Source of the DNA: Rhizobium laguerreae
Lineage (GTDB): Bacteria > Pseudomonadota > Alphaproteobacteria > Rhizobiales > Rhizobiaceae
Assembly: GCF_002008165.1 (NCBI RefSeq)
Contig: NZ_MRDM01000009.1
Span: 372,001-436,000 of the forward strand
Reading direction: 5' to 3'
DNA: 64,000 bases
In this document: in pieces, positions 1 through 9,714 of the stretch
How positions within the stretch are numbered: the stretch's first letter is position 1
Layout: every line of letters starts with the position of its first letter
Notes under the pieces: model-generated
Databases searched by the model: none
The model's input: only the letters and a program-made list of their open reading frames with translations
What the model was told of the DNA's origin: nothing
Program-made: the position numbers and the translations under genes

Positions 1-585
1 GCCGTCGGAAAGATCGCTATTTCGATCCTTTCGGCCTTTGCCATCGTCTATTTCCGGTTTCCGTTCCGGACCCTGGCGTTCTGGATGATCTTCATCACGC
101 TGATGCTGCCGGTGGAGGTGCGCATCGTGCCGACCTATAAAGTCGTCGCCGACCTTGGAATGCTGAACAATTATGGCGGCCTCATCATTCCGCTAATCGC
201 ATCGGCAACGGCAACCTTCCTGTTTCGCCAGTTCTTTCTGACTGTCCCCGACGAACTCATGGAGGCTGCCCGTGTCGATGGGGCAGGGCCGATGAAGTTC
301 TTCCGCGATATCCTGCTGCCGCTGTCGATCACCAACATCGCCGCGTTGTTCATCATCCTGTTTGTGCTCGGCTGGAACCAGTATCTGTGGCCGCTCATCA
401 TAACGACCGACCAGAGCTTCTATACCGTTGTGATGGGAATCCAGCGCATGGCAGCGGTTGCCGATGCCGAGCCGCGCTGGAACCTTGTGATGGCAGCCGT
501 CATTCTGGCTGCCCTACCACCCGTCCTCGTCATCGTCGCCATGCAACGCCTTTTCGTCAAAGGCCTGGTCGAAACGGAGAAGTGA
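1..585 (+). CDS. ugpE: Glycerol-3-phosphate ABC permease UgpE, 5' truncated
   Basis: Inner-membrane permease of the MalG/UgpE class; with UgpA, UgpB and UgpC it imports sn-glycerol-3-phosphate and glycerophosphodiesters. The window opens inside the gene: 194 residues are visible against about 280 in the family, so the first one or two membrane helices are missing. The cytoplasmic EAA loop that docks the ATPase begins near visible residue 88 ([10 protein letters not shown]). The stop lies 1 base before ugpC, indicating one transcript. The Ugp assignment rests on that ATPase and on the phosphodiesterase that follows; sequence alone would only give a sugar or glycerol-phosphate permease. Confidence 0.85.
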   Translation, partial: AVGKIAISILSAFAIVYFRFPFRTLAFWMIFITLMLPVEVRIVPTYKVVADLGMLNNYGGLIIPLIASATATFLFRQFFLTVPDELMEAARVDGAGPMKFFRDILLPLSITNIAALFIILFVLGWNQYLWPLIITTDQSFYTVVMGIQRMAAVADAEPRWNLVMAAVILAALPPVLVIVAMQRLFVKGLVETEK

Positions 586-586
586 A

Positions 587-1633
587 ATGGCAACGATCAA
601 CATCATCGACGTCAAGAAGAATTATGGTGCCGTTCCGGCGGTCAAGGGTATCAACCTGTCTGTTGCAGACGGCGAACTCATCGTCCTCGTCGGCCCCTCC
701 GGCTGTGGCAAATCAACCCTGCTTCGCATGATTGCCGGGTTGGAAACCATCAGCGAGGGTCATGTCGAGATTGCCGGCCGCAATGTCAACAAGGCAGAAC
801 CGGCCGACCGCGATATCGCCATGGTCTTTCAAAATTACGCGCTTTATCCGCATATGACCGTACGCGGAAATCTCGAATATGGTTTGAAAAATCGCGGCAC
901 CGAACGGGCGGAAATCAACCGCCGCGTGGCGGAGGCGGCCGAGATCCTCGAAATCGGGCCGATGTTGGATCGTAAACCTCGCGAACTCTCCGGCGGGCAG
1001 CGCCAGCGTGTTGCGATGGGGCGCGCCATCGTTCGTGAGCCGGCCGCCTTCCTTTTCGATGAGCCTTTGTCCAATCTCGATGCCAAATTGCGGGTGCAGA
1101 TGCGCGTTGAAATACGCCGGCTGCAACGGCGCCTGAAGACCACCAGCATTTACGTCACCCATGACCAGCTTGAAGCGATGACGCTGGCAGACCGGCTGGT
1201 CGTGATGAACGGAGGACTTGTCGAACAGGTCGGCACGCCCGTGGCGGTCTACGATCGCCCGGCGAGCCTGTTTGTTGCCAGTTTCATCGGCTCGCCGCCT
1301 ATGAATCTCGTGCCGATCGACGTCCTCAGGGCAGCCGACAGCGCAAGTGCCCTGGCATTGCCCGCCGGCACCGACATGGTCGGCCTTCGTCCGGACGCGT
1401 TGCTCGTCACCAAGCCGGCAGAGCCTTCCGTTCGTCTCAATGCGACGGTCGAATTGCTCGAGCCAATCGGGGGAGAAAGCCATCTGCATGTGCGATTGCG
1501 CGGAAGCCAGCAGACGGTCGTCCTGACCGTGCCGGGTCGTCCGGATTTTGCCGAGAATACAAATATCGACGTCTTTGCACGTGTCGGGGCGATGCACCCT
1601 TTCAACAGCGATACCGGAAAACGCACAGATTGA
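587..1633 (+). CDS. ugpC: Glycerol-3-phosphate ABC ATP-binding protein UgpC
   Basis: ATPase of the Ugp importer, 348 residues, typical for the MalK/UgpC group with a C-terminal TOBE/OB regulatory region. Walker [10 protein letters not shown] is at residues 36-44, the signature LSGGQ at 134-138, Walker B FLFDEP at 155-160 and the switch histidine in VTHD at 192. It directly follows ugpE and precedes a glycerophosphodiester phosphodiesterase, which supports glycerophosphodiester and glycerol-phosphate uptake over a generic sugar. In E. coli the C-terminal part of UgpC is a control point for the transporter; nothing here shows whether that holds. Confidence 0.9.
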   Translation: MATINIIDVKKNYGAVPAVKGINLSVADGELIVLVGPSGCGKSTLLRMIAGLETISEGHVEIAGRNVNKAEPADRDIAMVFQNYALYPHMTVRGNLEYGLKNRGTERAEINRRVAEAAEILEIGPMLDRKPRELSGGQRQRVAMGRAIVREPAAFLFDEPLSNLDAKLRVQMRVEIRRLQRRLKTTSIYVTHDQLEAMTLADRLVVMNGGLVEQVGTPVAVYDRPASLFVASFIGSPPMNLVPIDVLRAADSASALALPAGTDMVGLRPDALLVTKPAEPSVRLNATVELLEPIGGESHLHVRLRGSQQTVVLTVPGRPDFAENTNIDVFARVGAMHPFNSDTGKRTD

Positions 1634-1687
1634 CTCCGGTTTTTAATTCTTCATCCCACCCCAGATGACGACGAAAGAGATGAGACG

Positions 1688-2437
1688 ATGACGACTGTAG
1701 AGCCGCGAACCGGCCCGAGACGCAGCGAGGTTCAGGCGCATCGAGGCGCCTCTGCCATTGCGCCCGAGAATACCATTGCCGCTTTCCGGGCGGCTGCAGA
1801 ACAAGGCGCGGAATGGGTCGAACTCGATGTTGCACTTCTTGCCGATGGTACCCCGGTTGTCATCCACGACGTCTCCATCGATCGCTGTTCGTCGTCGAAG
1901 GGAAATCTTGCCGACCTCACCGCGTCGGATCTCGACGCCATCGACGCCGGCTCGTGGTTCAGCCCGAAATTCAAAGGCGAACCACTGCCGACGCTGGCTC
2001 GCGTTGTTTCCGCGCTGGGCGAACTCGGCCTCAACGCCAATGTCGAGATCAAACAGCATGCCCATCACAAGTCACTCGACCAGCTGGTCAAAGTCGTTGA
2101 TCAACATCTGAAGGCGCGGGCGGCGCAAACCAAGATCATGATCTCGAGCTTTGATGCCGCTGCGCTGAAGGGAATGCACGAGCTTGATCCAAGCTACGAA
2201 CTCGCCATGCTGTGGAGCAAGTTGCCTGCGGATTGGACCGATATCCTTCGGTCGATTCCCGCAAAGACCATCCATCTTGACTACAAGGCTCTGAGTATCG
2301 GGTTTATCGAAGAGGCCGTGCGTCGCGGCATCTCGGTGCGGGCGTGGACCTGCAATGATCCCAGACGGCTCGCATCGTTCTGGGATGTGGGTTTGACCGG
2401 CGTGATAACAGACGACCCCAGTGTCTACCTCACCTAA
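1688..2437 (+). CDS. ugpQ: Glycerophosphodiester phosphodiesterase (UgpQ-like)
   Basis: Hydrolyses glycerophosphodiesters to sn-glycerol-3-phosphate and an alcohol. The 249 residues form one GDPD TIM-barrel. The HRG-x-x-x-x-x-PENT signature starts at residue 18, with catalytic histidines H18 and H60 (IHD) and metal ligands E45 and D47 in ELDVAL. There is no signal peptide, so it acts in the cytoplasm on imported diesters, as E. coli UgpQ does. It lies 54 bases after ugpC and 9 bases before the DeoR regulator, inside the same operon. Confidence 0.88.
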   Translation: MTTVEPRTGPRRSEVQAHRGASAIAPENTIAAFRAAAEQGAEWVELDVALLADGTPVVIHDVSIDRCSSSKGNLADLTASDLDAIDAGSWFSPKFKGEPLPTLARVVSALGELGLNANVEIKQHAHHKSLDQLVKVVDQHLKARAAQTKIMISSFDAAALKGMHELDPSYELAMLWSKLPADWTDILRSIPAKTIHLDYKALSIGFIEEAVRRGISVRAWTCNDPRRLASFWDVGLTGVITDDPSVYLT

Positions 2438-2446
2438 GGAGCGGCG

Positions 2447-3232
2447 ATGGGGCAGCGGATCATATCGAGCCGGCAACGTGAGATCCTCGCGCTGATCGAG
2501 ACCGAAGGTGTTCAGTACATCGAGGAGCTGGCACGCCGGTACGATCTGACGACGCAGACGATCCGTCGCGATATCAATGCATTATGCGATCTCGGGCACG
2601 CACGCCGCTTCCACGGCGGCGTTGATCTGCCGGTCGAAGGCAGCAACATCTCGCTCAATGCGCGCGCCCAGCTCAATCGGCGCGCCAAGAGGCTTATCGC
2701 CAAGCGCGTCGCCGCCGACATCGGGACAGACGCGACAGTGTTTCTCGGGATCGGCAGCACGGTTCGCTTCGTTGCCGAGGCGCTGCGTGATCACCAGGGG
2801 CTGACGGTGATCACCAACAACATCCACGTCGCCTTGAGCCTTTGCGACGCGCCGAGCGTCGAGGTCCATTTGACGGGCGGTCTTTTGCGTCACGATGACC
2901 GCGACGTGGTCGGCACGGATGTGATCAGGTTCGTCGAAAAATTCTATGCGACTTACGCAATTGTCGGCGCAGGCGCTTTGAGCCCGCTTAACGGACTGAT
3001 GGACTTCAGCTACAGCGAAGCCCAAATCACCAATGCCCTGCTGGAGAATTCACAAACGCAGATCCTGGCCGCGGACGTCAGCAAGTGGACGCGCAACGCG
3101 GCCGTGCGTGTTGCGCCATTCAGCAAACTCACCCGTTTCTACACCGATCGGCTACCTGGCGACGCGGCCGCCACCAATGCTCTGGCCGAGAGCAGCTTGG
3201 ACGTGGTCACATGCAGCGAGGATATGACATGA
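2447..3232 (+). CDS. DeoR-family transcriptional regulator (GlpR-like)
   Basis: A 261-residue DNA-binding repressor of the DeoR/GlpR class. The N-terminal winged helix-turn-helix spans about residues 5-57 (RQREILALIE, then TTQTIRRDI); the rest is the DeoR sensor domain that usually binds a phosphorylated sugar or polyol. It starts with ATG after a strong AAGGAG. Lying between the phosphodiesterase and a HAD phosphatase, it probably senses glycerol-3-phosphate or a related ester and controls this operon, whose promoter is outside the window. Its stop overlaps the next start (ATGA). Confidence 0.85.
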   Translation: MGQRIISSRQREILALIETEGVQYIEELARRYDLTTQTIRRDINALCDLGHARRFHGGVDLPVEGSNISLNARAQLNRRAKRLIAKRVAADIGTDATVFLGIGSTVRFVAEALRDHQGLTVITNNIHVALSLCDAPSVEVHLTGGLLRHDDRDVVGTDVIRFVEKFYATYAIVGAGALSPLNGLMDFSYSEAQITNALLENSQTQILAADVSKWTRNAAVRVAPFSKLTRFYTDRLPGDAAATNALAESSLDVVTCSEDMT

Positions 3233-4074
3233 GCTATGTAGACCTGGCGCCATCAGCTCGTGAATTGCGGGATGTGCGCTATCTGTTCACCGACATCGAC
3301 GATACGCTGACTACCGAAGGCAAGTTACTGCCGCGAACCTACGAAGCTCTCTGGGATCTCAGCCGGGCGGGCATTGCCGTCGTGCCGGTCACGGGCGGCT
3401 CCGCCGGTTGGTGCGAACATATCGTTCGTGCCTGGCCGGTGGCCGCGGTCATCGGCGAAAGTGGCGCATATTGCGTCACCCGTCGGGGCGGCGAAGTCGT
3501 CTTCGACTATTGGGAGGACGCCACCCTGCAGGCTGAGCGCCAACGCCGGCACCTGCAGGCGATCAAGGGAGTGATATCGCAAAAGAGCAGGGCGTTCAGA
3601 ATTGCCCACGACCAGGTCTTCCGGCTGGCGGATGTCGCAATCGACATTCAAGGGCATGATCCCCAGGACGTCGACGATCTGGCATCCAGCATAAGAGCCA
3701 TGGACGGAACGGTCGCGATCAGCTCCATCCACATCAACACGTGGCTCGGCGAATACAACAAGCGTTCGATGAGCGAGCGTGTTTTAACCGAGATGTTTGG
3801 TGTCGATCCCGATGAAACGGCCGCTGTGACCGCCTTCGTCGGCGACTCTCGAAACGATGCGCCGATGTTCGGCTTTATTCGCAACTCCTTCGGGGTCAAC
3901 AATATCATCCCGGTTCTTTCACAATTGCAATACGCGCCGAAATGGGTCTCCTCGCAGCCCGCCGGCCTTGGCTTTGCCGACATTGCCCAAACGATCTTGG
4001 ACGCGGCTGGCGCAGGTTCTGAGACGTCTCGTCAGCTTTTGACCGAGCCGGCGGTCATGCCTGCCAGGAAGTAG
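3229..4074 (+). CDS. HAD-superfamily hydrolase, Cof/SPP-like phosphatase
   Basis: A 281-residue HAD hydrolase of the IIB (Cof-type, capped) class, expected to remove phosphate from a small sugar or polyol phosphate. The nucleophile motif is D22-x-D24 (FTDIDDTLT) and motif IV is GDSRND at about residues 205-210. The frame is open further upstream, but the start at 3229 is preferred because its ATG overlaps the DeoR stop (ATGA), implying translational coupling. The last 43 bases overlap the end of the convergent permease gene. The substrate is unknown; the operon suggests glycerol-3-phosphate or a by-product. Confidence 0.78.
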   Translation: MSYVDLAPSARELRDVRYLFTDIDDTLTTEGKLLPRTYEALWDLSRAGIAVVPVTGGSAGWCEHIVRAWPVAAVIGESGAYCVTRRGGEVVFDYWEDATLQAERQRRHLQAIKGVISQKSRAFRIAHDQVFRLADVAIDIQGHDPQDVDDLASSIRAMDGTVAISSIHINTWLGEYNKRSMSERVLTEMFGVDPDETAAVTAFVGDSRNDAPMFGFIRNSFGVNNIIPVLSQLQYAPKWVSSQPAGLGFADIAQTILDAAGAGSETSRQLLTEPAVMPARK

Positions 4075-4877
4075 CGTTGGGCAACCAGGTAAAGGACCAG
4101 AAGGGGAAGCGAACCAAGCACGCTCATCGCCATCATCTCGTTCCATTCGAAGGCGTGCTGGCCCATCAGAAGCTGGATGCCGATCGGAACCGTCCGAAGG
4201 TCCATCGATTTCGTCAGCGTCAGCGCAAAGAGGAATTCGTTCCAGGCCAGCAGGAAGGTGTAGACCGCGGTGGCGACGATCCCGGGGATGGAAACGGGAA
4301 CGATGACGCGCCAAAGCGCCGTCCAGCTTGAGCCGCCGTCGACAAGGACGGCCTCGTCCAGCTCTTTCGGCAGGGTGTTGAGATAGCCTGTCATCAGCAA
4401 GACGGCGTAAGGCAGAGTGAAGACCATGTAGGTGAGGATCAGCGCCAGATAGGTATCGAAGATCCTGAAGGCGACCACCATTCCGAAATAGGGGATGAGA
4501 AGGGTGATCGGCGGAACGGTCTGGGTGCTGATGATGAAGATGTTCAAGGTGTTCTTGAACCGGAACTGATAGCGGCTGAAGCCGTAGGCGGTTACGATCG
4601 CGACGATCAGGGTCAGGGCGGTGACGACGCCGGCGACGAAATAACTGTTGATGAAGAACCGCACTTTCACTGGATCGTTGAAGATCGTCAGATAGGCGGC
4701 CACCGTAAAATCATCGGGCAACAGCCGCGGCGGAAGGGCGAAGATTTCCGTATTCGATTTCAGCGAACTGAAAAACATCCACACGATCGGAAAGGCCGAA
4801 AAGACGAGGCCGATCGCCAGGCCGAGATAGGTCAGGATGGTCGGCAATACCGAGCTCTTGAAGGAACGCTTTGCCAT
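4032..4877 (-). CDS. Carbohydrate ABC transporter permease (MalG family)
   Basis: Inner-membrane permease, 281 residues and about six helices, of the CUT1 sugar importer class. The EAA loop (EAVLVDGGSSW) sits about 90 residues from the C-terminus as usual. It is the last gene of a minus-strand unit binding protein-permease-permease, separated from the upstream permease by 3 bases. No ATPase gene accompanies this unit. The nearest one in the cluster is at 15138-16283, and UgpC at 587-1633 is another possible partner. The substrate is unknown. Confidence 0.85.
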   Translation of the reverse strand: MAKRSFKSSVLPTILTYLGLAIGLVFSAFPIVWMFFSSLKSNTEIFALPPRLLPDDFTVAAYLTIFNDPVKVRFFINSYFVAGVVTALTLIVAIVTAYGFSRYQFRFKNTLNIFIISTQTVPPITLLIPYFGMVVAFRIFDTYLALILTYMVFTLPYAVLLMTGYLNTLPKELDEAVLVDGGSSWTALWRVIVPVSIPGIVATAVYTFLLAWNEFLFALTLTKSMDLRTVPIGIQLLMGQHAFEWNEMMAMSVLGSLPLLVLYLVAQRYFLAGMTAGSVKS

Positions 4878-4880
4878 GGA

Positions 4881-5819
4881 TCACCTGCGCTGCTGGTGTT
4901 TAATGTAGAAGTAGGTGACGCTCATCGAGATGATGAGGATGATCATTGCGCTCGCCGAAGCCAGCGAGAATTCGTACTGGGAAAAGGCGAGCTTGTAGGT
5001 GAAGGTGGAGAGCACTTCCGTCGAATAGATCGGGCCGCCGCCCGTCGTCATCCATACGAGTGGAAAAACCTGCATCGTCCAGATGAAATCCAGGAGCGCG
5101 ATGCTGATGATGATCGGCATCAGCTGCGGAATGGTGATGTACCAGAACTTTTGGAGTTCGTTCGCACCATCGATGCCGGCTGCCTCGTAAAGCTCCTTCG
5201 AAATACCCTGGAGGCCGGCGAGCAGGCTGACCATGTAGAGCGGATAGCCTGCCCAGATGTTTGCGAAGGTCAAAGCGTGGATGGCGGTGCGCGTCGAGGA
5301 GAACCACTCGACCTTGAAGTTGATGATATGGAGCGCCATCAGCACGCTGTTGACGACGCCGTTCGGGTCGAGCAGCAGGCGCCAGATGATGGCGATGATG
5401 ACGGCCGTGAACAGCCAGGGCAGGATGAAGAGCACGCGCAGGATGCTGCGAATGAGCGGATCGACGCGGTTGGTGTTCAACAGCAGCGCGAAGGCCAGGC
5501 CGATGATGAAGTGGAAGATGACGCTCATGATCGTGAAATAAAGCGTCTGCACGACCGACTGCCAGAAGACCGGATTCTCAAAGATGGTCATATAATTCTG
5601 GAGGCCCGCGAAGGCAGCGTCCTTTTTCATGATGGCGCCGTCCATCAGTGAATACTTGAGGACCATCACCATAGGAAACAGCATCAGCAGGACAAGCAGC
5701 AGGGTCGCCGGCGAAACGTAGAAATACGGCACCAGCTTCCTCAGGGTGCTGTAACGAAGCCATCCTTTTCTTCGCGCTTTGGCTTGCGCAGCGACCAGAG
5801 CCGTAGCCGAATGATTCAT
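4881..5819 (-). CDS. Carbohydrate ABC transporter permease (MalF family)
   Basis: The first permease of the importer, 312 residues from the ATG at 5819. The frame is open 14 codons further to a GTG at 5861, but the ATG has a GAAAG about 10 bases upstream and gives a normal basic N-terminus before the first helix. The EAA loop reads EAAGIDGANELQKFW. It pairs with the MalG-type permease 3 bases downstream and the binding protein 88 bases upstream. CUT1 family; the ligand cannot be read from sequence. Confidence 0.83.
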   Translation of the reverse strand: MNHSATALVAAQAKARRKGWLRYSTLRKLVPYFYVSPATLLLVLLMLFPMVMVLKYSLMDGAIMKKDAAFAGLQNYMTIFENPVFWQSVVQTLYFTIMSVIFHFIIGLAFALLLNTNRVDPLIRSILRVLFILPWLFTAVIIAIIWRLLLDPNGVVNSVLMALHIINFKVEWFSSTRTAIHALTFANIWAGYPLYMVSLLAGLQGISKELYEAAGIDGANELQKFWYITIPQLMPIIISIALLDFIWTMQVFPLVWMTTGGGPIYSTEVLSTFTYKLAFSQYEFSLASASAMIILIISMSVTYFYIKHQQRR

Positions 5820-5907
5820 GAGCTGTGACTTTCTATTCTGCCGAAATTTGACGACTTGCACCGGCAGCGCCTGGTTGCGCTGCCGGTGATCCGTGAAAGC
5901 GACGTGC

Positions 5908-7155
5908 TTAGAACTTCGCCAGCCAAGCCTTCTCGGTATTGGCAGCTGCCTCCTTGGCTGACTGCCCGCCGTCGAACATCTTCTGAACTTCGACGTTCAT
6001 GTCGCGCATCAGCTCTTCGGCAACCGGAAGGCCGACGAATTCGTTCGCAGGATAACCGCTCTGGAAGATTTTGAAGGCTTCCGAGAAGATCGGGTCCGAG
6101 GCCACGAAGTCCGGCTTTGCATGGACGTTGCCGGGGAAGGCGTTGGCAATCGAGACGAGACGGCCGTTGACGTCAGGGCTCATCAGATATTCGACGAGCT
6201 TCCAGGCTTCTTCCTTGTGCTGGCTGCCCTCGCTTATGCCGATACCCCAGGATGCGTAGGGCATGCCGCGCTTGCCGGTGTAGCCGTCAATGGCCGGCAA
6301 GGCGGAGATGCCGAAATTGAGCTTCGGATTGCGCTCGCGGATGAGGTTCACATGGGCGAGGGAGTCGACCATCATGCCGACGCGGCCGTTGACGAATTCC
6401 TCGACCTTGTCCTGTTCCTTCTTGGCAAAAATGCCAGGAGAAATAACGCCTTCCTTGTTGAGCGAAGCGATATAGTCGAGAGTGCCGACGACGGCTTCAT
6501 TTTCGAGGTCAGGCTTGCCGTCCTTCAGCATCGAGGCGCCGGAGGCCCAGACCCACGACATGACGTCGTTCTGGATTCCGCTCGGAGACTGCAGCGATAG
6601 CGGCAGGACCCAGCCGTACTGGTTCTTCGAGGCGTCGGTCATTTTCTTCGCGGCTTCGGCAAATTCCGTGCGCGTGGCCGGCAGCTTGTCGACGCCGGCG
6701 GCCTTGGCGATATCCAGGTTCACGAAGACCGGGTAGACGAAGGATGCCAGCGGGAACATCACGCTCTTGCCATCGATCTTAACGATATCGGTGATCTGGC
6801 TCTTGTCGTATTTCGCCTGCTCCATCAGCTCGTCCATGGAGGCGATCGCGCCCTGCTTGGAGAGCCCGTTTACCCAGGCACCATCCAGGCCCACCACGTC
6901 GCTCAGCGTTCCGGAGGCTGCGCCGACGACGATCTGGTCACGCGTTGTGGCATAGGGACCGCTGACCAGCGTCACCTTGATGCCGGGGTTTTTGGCTTCG
7001 AAATCGTTCATGATGCCGCGCAGAGCGCCCGACGGCATTTCGGGTTCCCACCATTGAATGAACTCGATGGTGGTGTCGGCAAACGCCGATGTGGCGCAGA
7101 GCGCCCATACCGCCACGGCAGCCCGCATCGTCACGCCGAATTTTCTGATATTCAT
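5908..7155 (-). CDS. Extracellular sugar-binding protein (family 1)
   Basis: Periplasmic substrate-binding protein of 415 residues with a Sec signal peptide of about 26 residues (basic start, hydrophobic core, cleavage near AFADTT). It has the usual family-1 solute-binding features, such as an early WWEPE segment and repeated aromatic residues. It is first in a three-gene minus-strand unit with two permeases and is read from the 573-base intergenic region that also serves the divergent LacI gene at 7729. The ligand is probably a mono- or oligosaccharide or a sugar-like glycoside, given the downstream dehydrogenase, isomerase and kinase genes. Confidence 0.87.
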   Translation of the reverse strand: MNIRKFGVTMRAAVAVWALCATSAFADTTIEFIQWWEPEMPSGALRGIMNDFEAKNPGIKVTLVSGPYATTRDQIVVGAASGTLSDVVGLDGAWVNGLSKQGAIASMDELMEQAKYDKSQITDIVKIDGKSVMFPLASFVYPVFVNLDIAKAAGVDKLPATRTEFAEAAKKMTDASKNQYGWVLPLSLQSPSGIQNDVMSWVWASGASMLKDGKPDLENEAVVGTLDYIASLNKEGVISPGIFAKKEQDKVEEFVNGRVGMMVDSLAHVNLIRERNPKLNFGISALPAIDGYTGKRGMPYASWGIGISEGSQHKEEAWKLVEYLMSPDVNGRLVSIANAFPGNVHAKPDFVASDPIFSEAFKIFQSGYPANEFVGLPVAEELMRDMNVEVQKMFDGGQSAKEAAANTEKAWLAKF

Positions 7156-7728
7156 CTGTGCCTCCCAAGATTTGTCAGTTAATCGATCCTCCTCAAGACC
7201 GTAGGCAAAGTAGGTTCCCTGAAGCCTCTATCTGTCAATGAAGAACTGCGATCAGGAAAAGATGGGAGGCCGGCATTGACAGTGCGCGTTACGTTAAATC
7301 ATTGATAAAAAATCATAAAATTGATTGACATCATCAGTGTTTTTCTGCAGCATTTGTATTGCTTGTGACGCATTTTTTCTTTACTTTCGTAAACAAATGA
7401 AAGTTTACCCAACAAAAAAGCGTGGCACCCGGCTTCTTCACTGCAAATTTTCGAATTTTGGGTGCTGAAACAAACGCCTTTTGCAACCCCGCGGCGCAGA
7501 CCGCACAAGTCGCAAATGAAGGGAATATTTCGATTTTCGAAAGGGAGGGCGGAACCTGCGCAAAAAATGACGGATCACGCCGGTCTATGCGTTGATTTTC
7601 GACGATCCGGAAAGCGAAGATCACCCTGTACAAATTGCCCTATGCGTGGTTTGGCGCGTCAGCGGAATTGCCGTTGACGCGAAATCATTTCGATCCGGAG
7701 CGTCGTGGCATCGCCAACAAGGAATTGA
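7156..7728. promoter_or_regulatory. Divergent intergenic region, binding protein / LacI
   Basis: This 573-base AT-rich gap contains no convincing gene; short minus-strand frames here have no family features. It must hold the promoters of the binding-protein operon (leftward) and the LacI gene (rightward). I see three candidate protein sites: GCGCGTTACGTTAAAT at 7284-7299, a palindrome TTTCGA-TTT-TCGAAA at 7528-7542, and a weaker one AAATT-TTCG-AATTT at 7445-7458. The last two would suit a LacI-type regulator. No start site can be fixed from sequence. Confidence 0.5.
7528..7542. promoter_or_regulatory. Candidate LacI-type operator
   Basis: Perfect inverted repeat TTTCGA/TCGAAA around three T, about 190 bases upstream of the LacI gene at 7729. 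Size and symmetry fit a LacI-family dimer site. A similar but shorter palindrome lies 83 bases upstream. Assignment to the neighbouring regulator is inference. Confidence 0.35.
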
Positions 7729-8763
7729 ATGGCCAAGAAAAGTTATAAATCGATGGACGATTTCGCGAGCGCCTCCGGCGTATCGCGTCCGACCTTGTCG
7801 AAATATTTCGATGATCCCTCGCAGATCAAGGAGGTGACCCGCAAGCGTATCGAGGCGGCTCTCAAGAAGTCGCATTTCGAGCCGAACCTTTTCGCGCGGC
7901 ATCTCAATCGCAAGCGGACCAGGAATATCGGCATTCTGGTCCCGACCATGTCGGATCCCTTTTATGTGCAGGTCGTGTCGCTGATCGAGCTGGAGTTGCG
8001 GGAAAAGGGATTCTGGCCTGTCCAGATTTCGTCGCACACGCGGCCGGAGCTGGAGGCGGAGGCCGTTCGGACTTTGCTCTCGCTGAAGGTGGCGGGTGCG
8101 ATCGTGGCGCCGCTCGGAGCCGGTTCTCGCCGTTCCGCGCTGGAAAGGCTGAGGGATGCCATCCCCGTCGTCTGCTTCGACAATCCTGCCGACGCCGACC
8201 TTCCTTATGTCGGCAACGACAACGCGCAAAGCATGGCAGCGATTGTGCAATATCTCTGCCGGTCCGGTGAGCCGCCGATCTTCCTGGAAATTCCGCATAT
8301 GACCGAAAATGCCGGCGAGCGGCAGGCGGGCTACCGCGCGACCATGGCGAGGGAAGGGCATTCCCCGCTCGTCATCGATTGCGACGTGCCGCCTTCCTGG
8401 GAATTCGAGCGTCTCGGATACGAGCAGATGCAGAGAATTCTTGCCAATGGCGGTCTTCCGGGCAAAACGCTGCTATGCGCCAACGACCGCTTTGCTTTCG
8501 GCGCGATGGCAGCCGCATTCGCGTCGGGACTGAAAATCGGCCGGAACGACGCTTGCGACGTGCGCATCGCCGGGCACGACGACCACCCGCTAAGCCGATA
8601 TACCTGTCCGTCGCTGACGACGATGGCCCAGAACGCGCCCGAGATCGCCGCGAAATCCGTGGAGCTTTTGCTGGCGCATATCGAAAGTGAGGATGATGGA
8701 ACGACCCCTGTGACGAACAAGGTAATCCTCGAGGCAACGCTGGTTATGCGCGAGTCGGCTTGA
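7729..8763 (+). CDS. LacI-family transcriptional regulator
   Basis: A 344-residue repressor. The N-terminal helix-turn-helix (residues about 8-30, SMDDFASASGVSRPTLSKYF) is a slightly divergent LacI headpiece, with TLSK where TVSR is usual. A periplasmic-binding-protein-like sugar-sensing domain starts near residue 65 (IGILVPTMSDPF). An AAGGAA precedes the ATG. It is divergent from the sugar-binding protein gene and faces a minus-strand hydrolase. It most likely controls the transporter operon and perhaps the catabolic genes in response to the imported sugar or a derivative. Confidence 0.87.
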   Translation: MAKKSYKSMDDFASASGVSRPTLSKYFDDPSQIKEVTRKRIEAALKKSHFEPNLFARHLNRKRTRNIGILVPTMSDPFYVQVVSLIELELREKGFWPVQISSHTRPELEAEAVRTLLSLKVAGAIVAPLGAGSRRSALERLRDAIPVVCFDNPADADLPYVGNDNAQSMAAIVQYLCRSGEPPIFLEIPHMTENAGERQAGYRATMAREGHSPLVIDCDVPPSWEFERLGYEQMQRILANGGLPGKTLLCANDRFAFGAMAAAFASGLKIGRNDACDVRIAGHDDHPLSRYTCPSLTTMAQNAPEIAAKSVELLLAHIESEDDGTTPVTNKVILEATLVMRESA

Positions 8764-8778
8764 TGCCGTGTTTTCGCG

Positions 8779-9714
8779 TCAACGGGCAAGCGCTGGGTCC
8801 ATGGCGCGCCATCCCGTTGCGATGGCTTCCAGGGCCTCTTGCCCCTCCGGAATGGCCCGCCTCTTCGAGACGAAGCCATGGATCTGTCCGGGCCAGGTCC
8901 GGGTCGTTGCCTTCGCCTCGGTGCTGAGCCGCTCGGCATAAGCCGCCCCTTCGTCGAACAGCACGTCATGTCCGGCAAGGATCAGAAGGGCCGGCGCCAC
9001 GCCCGCCAGCGACGCTACGCTCAACGGCGAGGCTCGCCAGTCCGACCGGCTTGCGGCGTCCGGCAGGTAGTGGTCTCGGAACCATTTCATCGCGGCTGCC
9101 GTCAGGCCGAAACCCTCTTCGTAACGTGAGTAGCTGTCGGTCGTCTGCAACTGGTCGGTCACCGGATAGATCAGCACCTGTCCGATGACAGGCGGCACCT
9201 GTCTGTCCCGCGCCAGCAGGGCGACGACGGCGGCCAGATTGCCGCCCGCGCTATCGCCGGCGACGACAACCCGCAAGGGATCGATGCCGAGCGCATCGGC
9301 CTGCTCCGTCATCCAGACGAGTGCGGCGGCGCAGTCGTCGATGGCAGCAGGAAAGGGATGCTCCGGGGCGAGGCGATAGTCGGGCGAAACCACGACGGCG
9401 CCTGCCATATTGGCGAGCGTCCGGCAGATATCCTCATGAGTTTCCGGCGCGCCGATCACAAAACCGCCGCCATGGAGATAAAGCAAGGCCGGCGCGCCCT
9501 GGCGCGGCGCAGCGCGGCCGCGCCATATCTTCAACCTGATTGCGCCTGCATGCCTTTCCAGGGTCTCGACCACGTGTTCGAGCGGCCGTTGAATGTCTGC
9601 GAAACTATCCAGATATTGCTGCCGCGCCAGCGCCGGCGTGCAGTTTTCGACCGGGGTCTGCGGATCGCCAGGCCATGCAAGCGCGCGTTTGGCGGATTCG
9701 TCCAGCTGTGTCAT
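8779..9714 (-). CDS. Alpha/beta hydrolase, hormone-sensitive-lipase family
   Basis: A 311-residue carboxylesterase of the family IV (HSL) type. The oxyanion-hole motif HGGG is at residues 81-84 and the nucleophile motif GDSAGG at 153-158 (S155). A C-terminal acid (GHDVLFDEG) and histidine (QIHGF) complete the triad. It follows the Gfo/Idh gene with an ATGA overlap, so both are made from one transcript. Its likely job is to remove an acyl group from, or open a lactone of, the sugar handled by this cluster. There is no signal peptide. Confidence 0.82.
   Translation of the reverse strand: MTQLDESAKRALAWPGDPQTPVENCTPALARQQYLDSFADIQRPLEHVVETLERHAGAIRLKIWRGRAAPRQGAPALLYLHGGGFVIGAPETHEDICRTLANMAGAVVVSPDYRLAPEHPFPAAIDDCAAALVWMTEQADALGIDPLRVVVAGDSAGGNLAAVVALLARDRQVPPVIGQVLIYPVTDQLQTTDSYSRYEEGFGLTAAAMKWFRDHYLPDAASRSDWRASPLSVASLAGVAPALLILAGHDVLFDEGAAYAERLSTEAKATTRTWPGQIHGFVSKRRAIPEGQEALEAIATGWRAMDPALAR

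Noticed and set aside
7299..7633. Short minus-strand frames in the LacI upstream region
   Set aside because: AT-rich intergenic sequence, no ribosome sites, no recognisable products; better read as promoter DNA.
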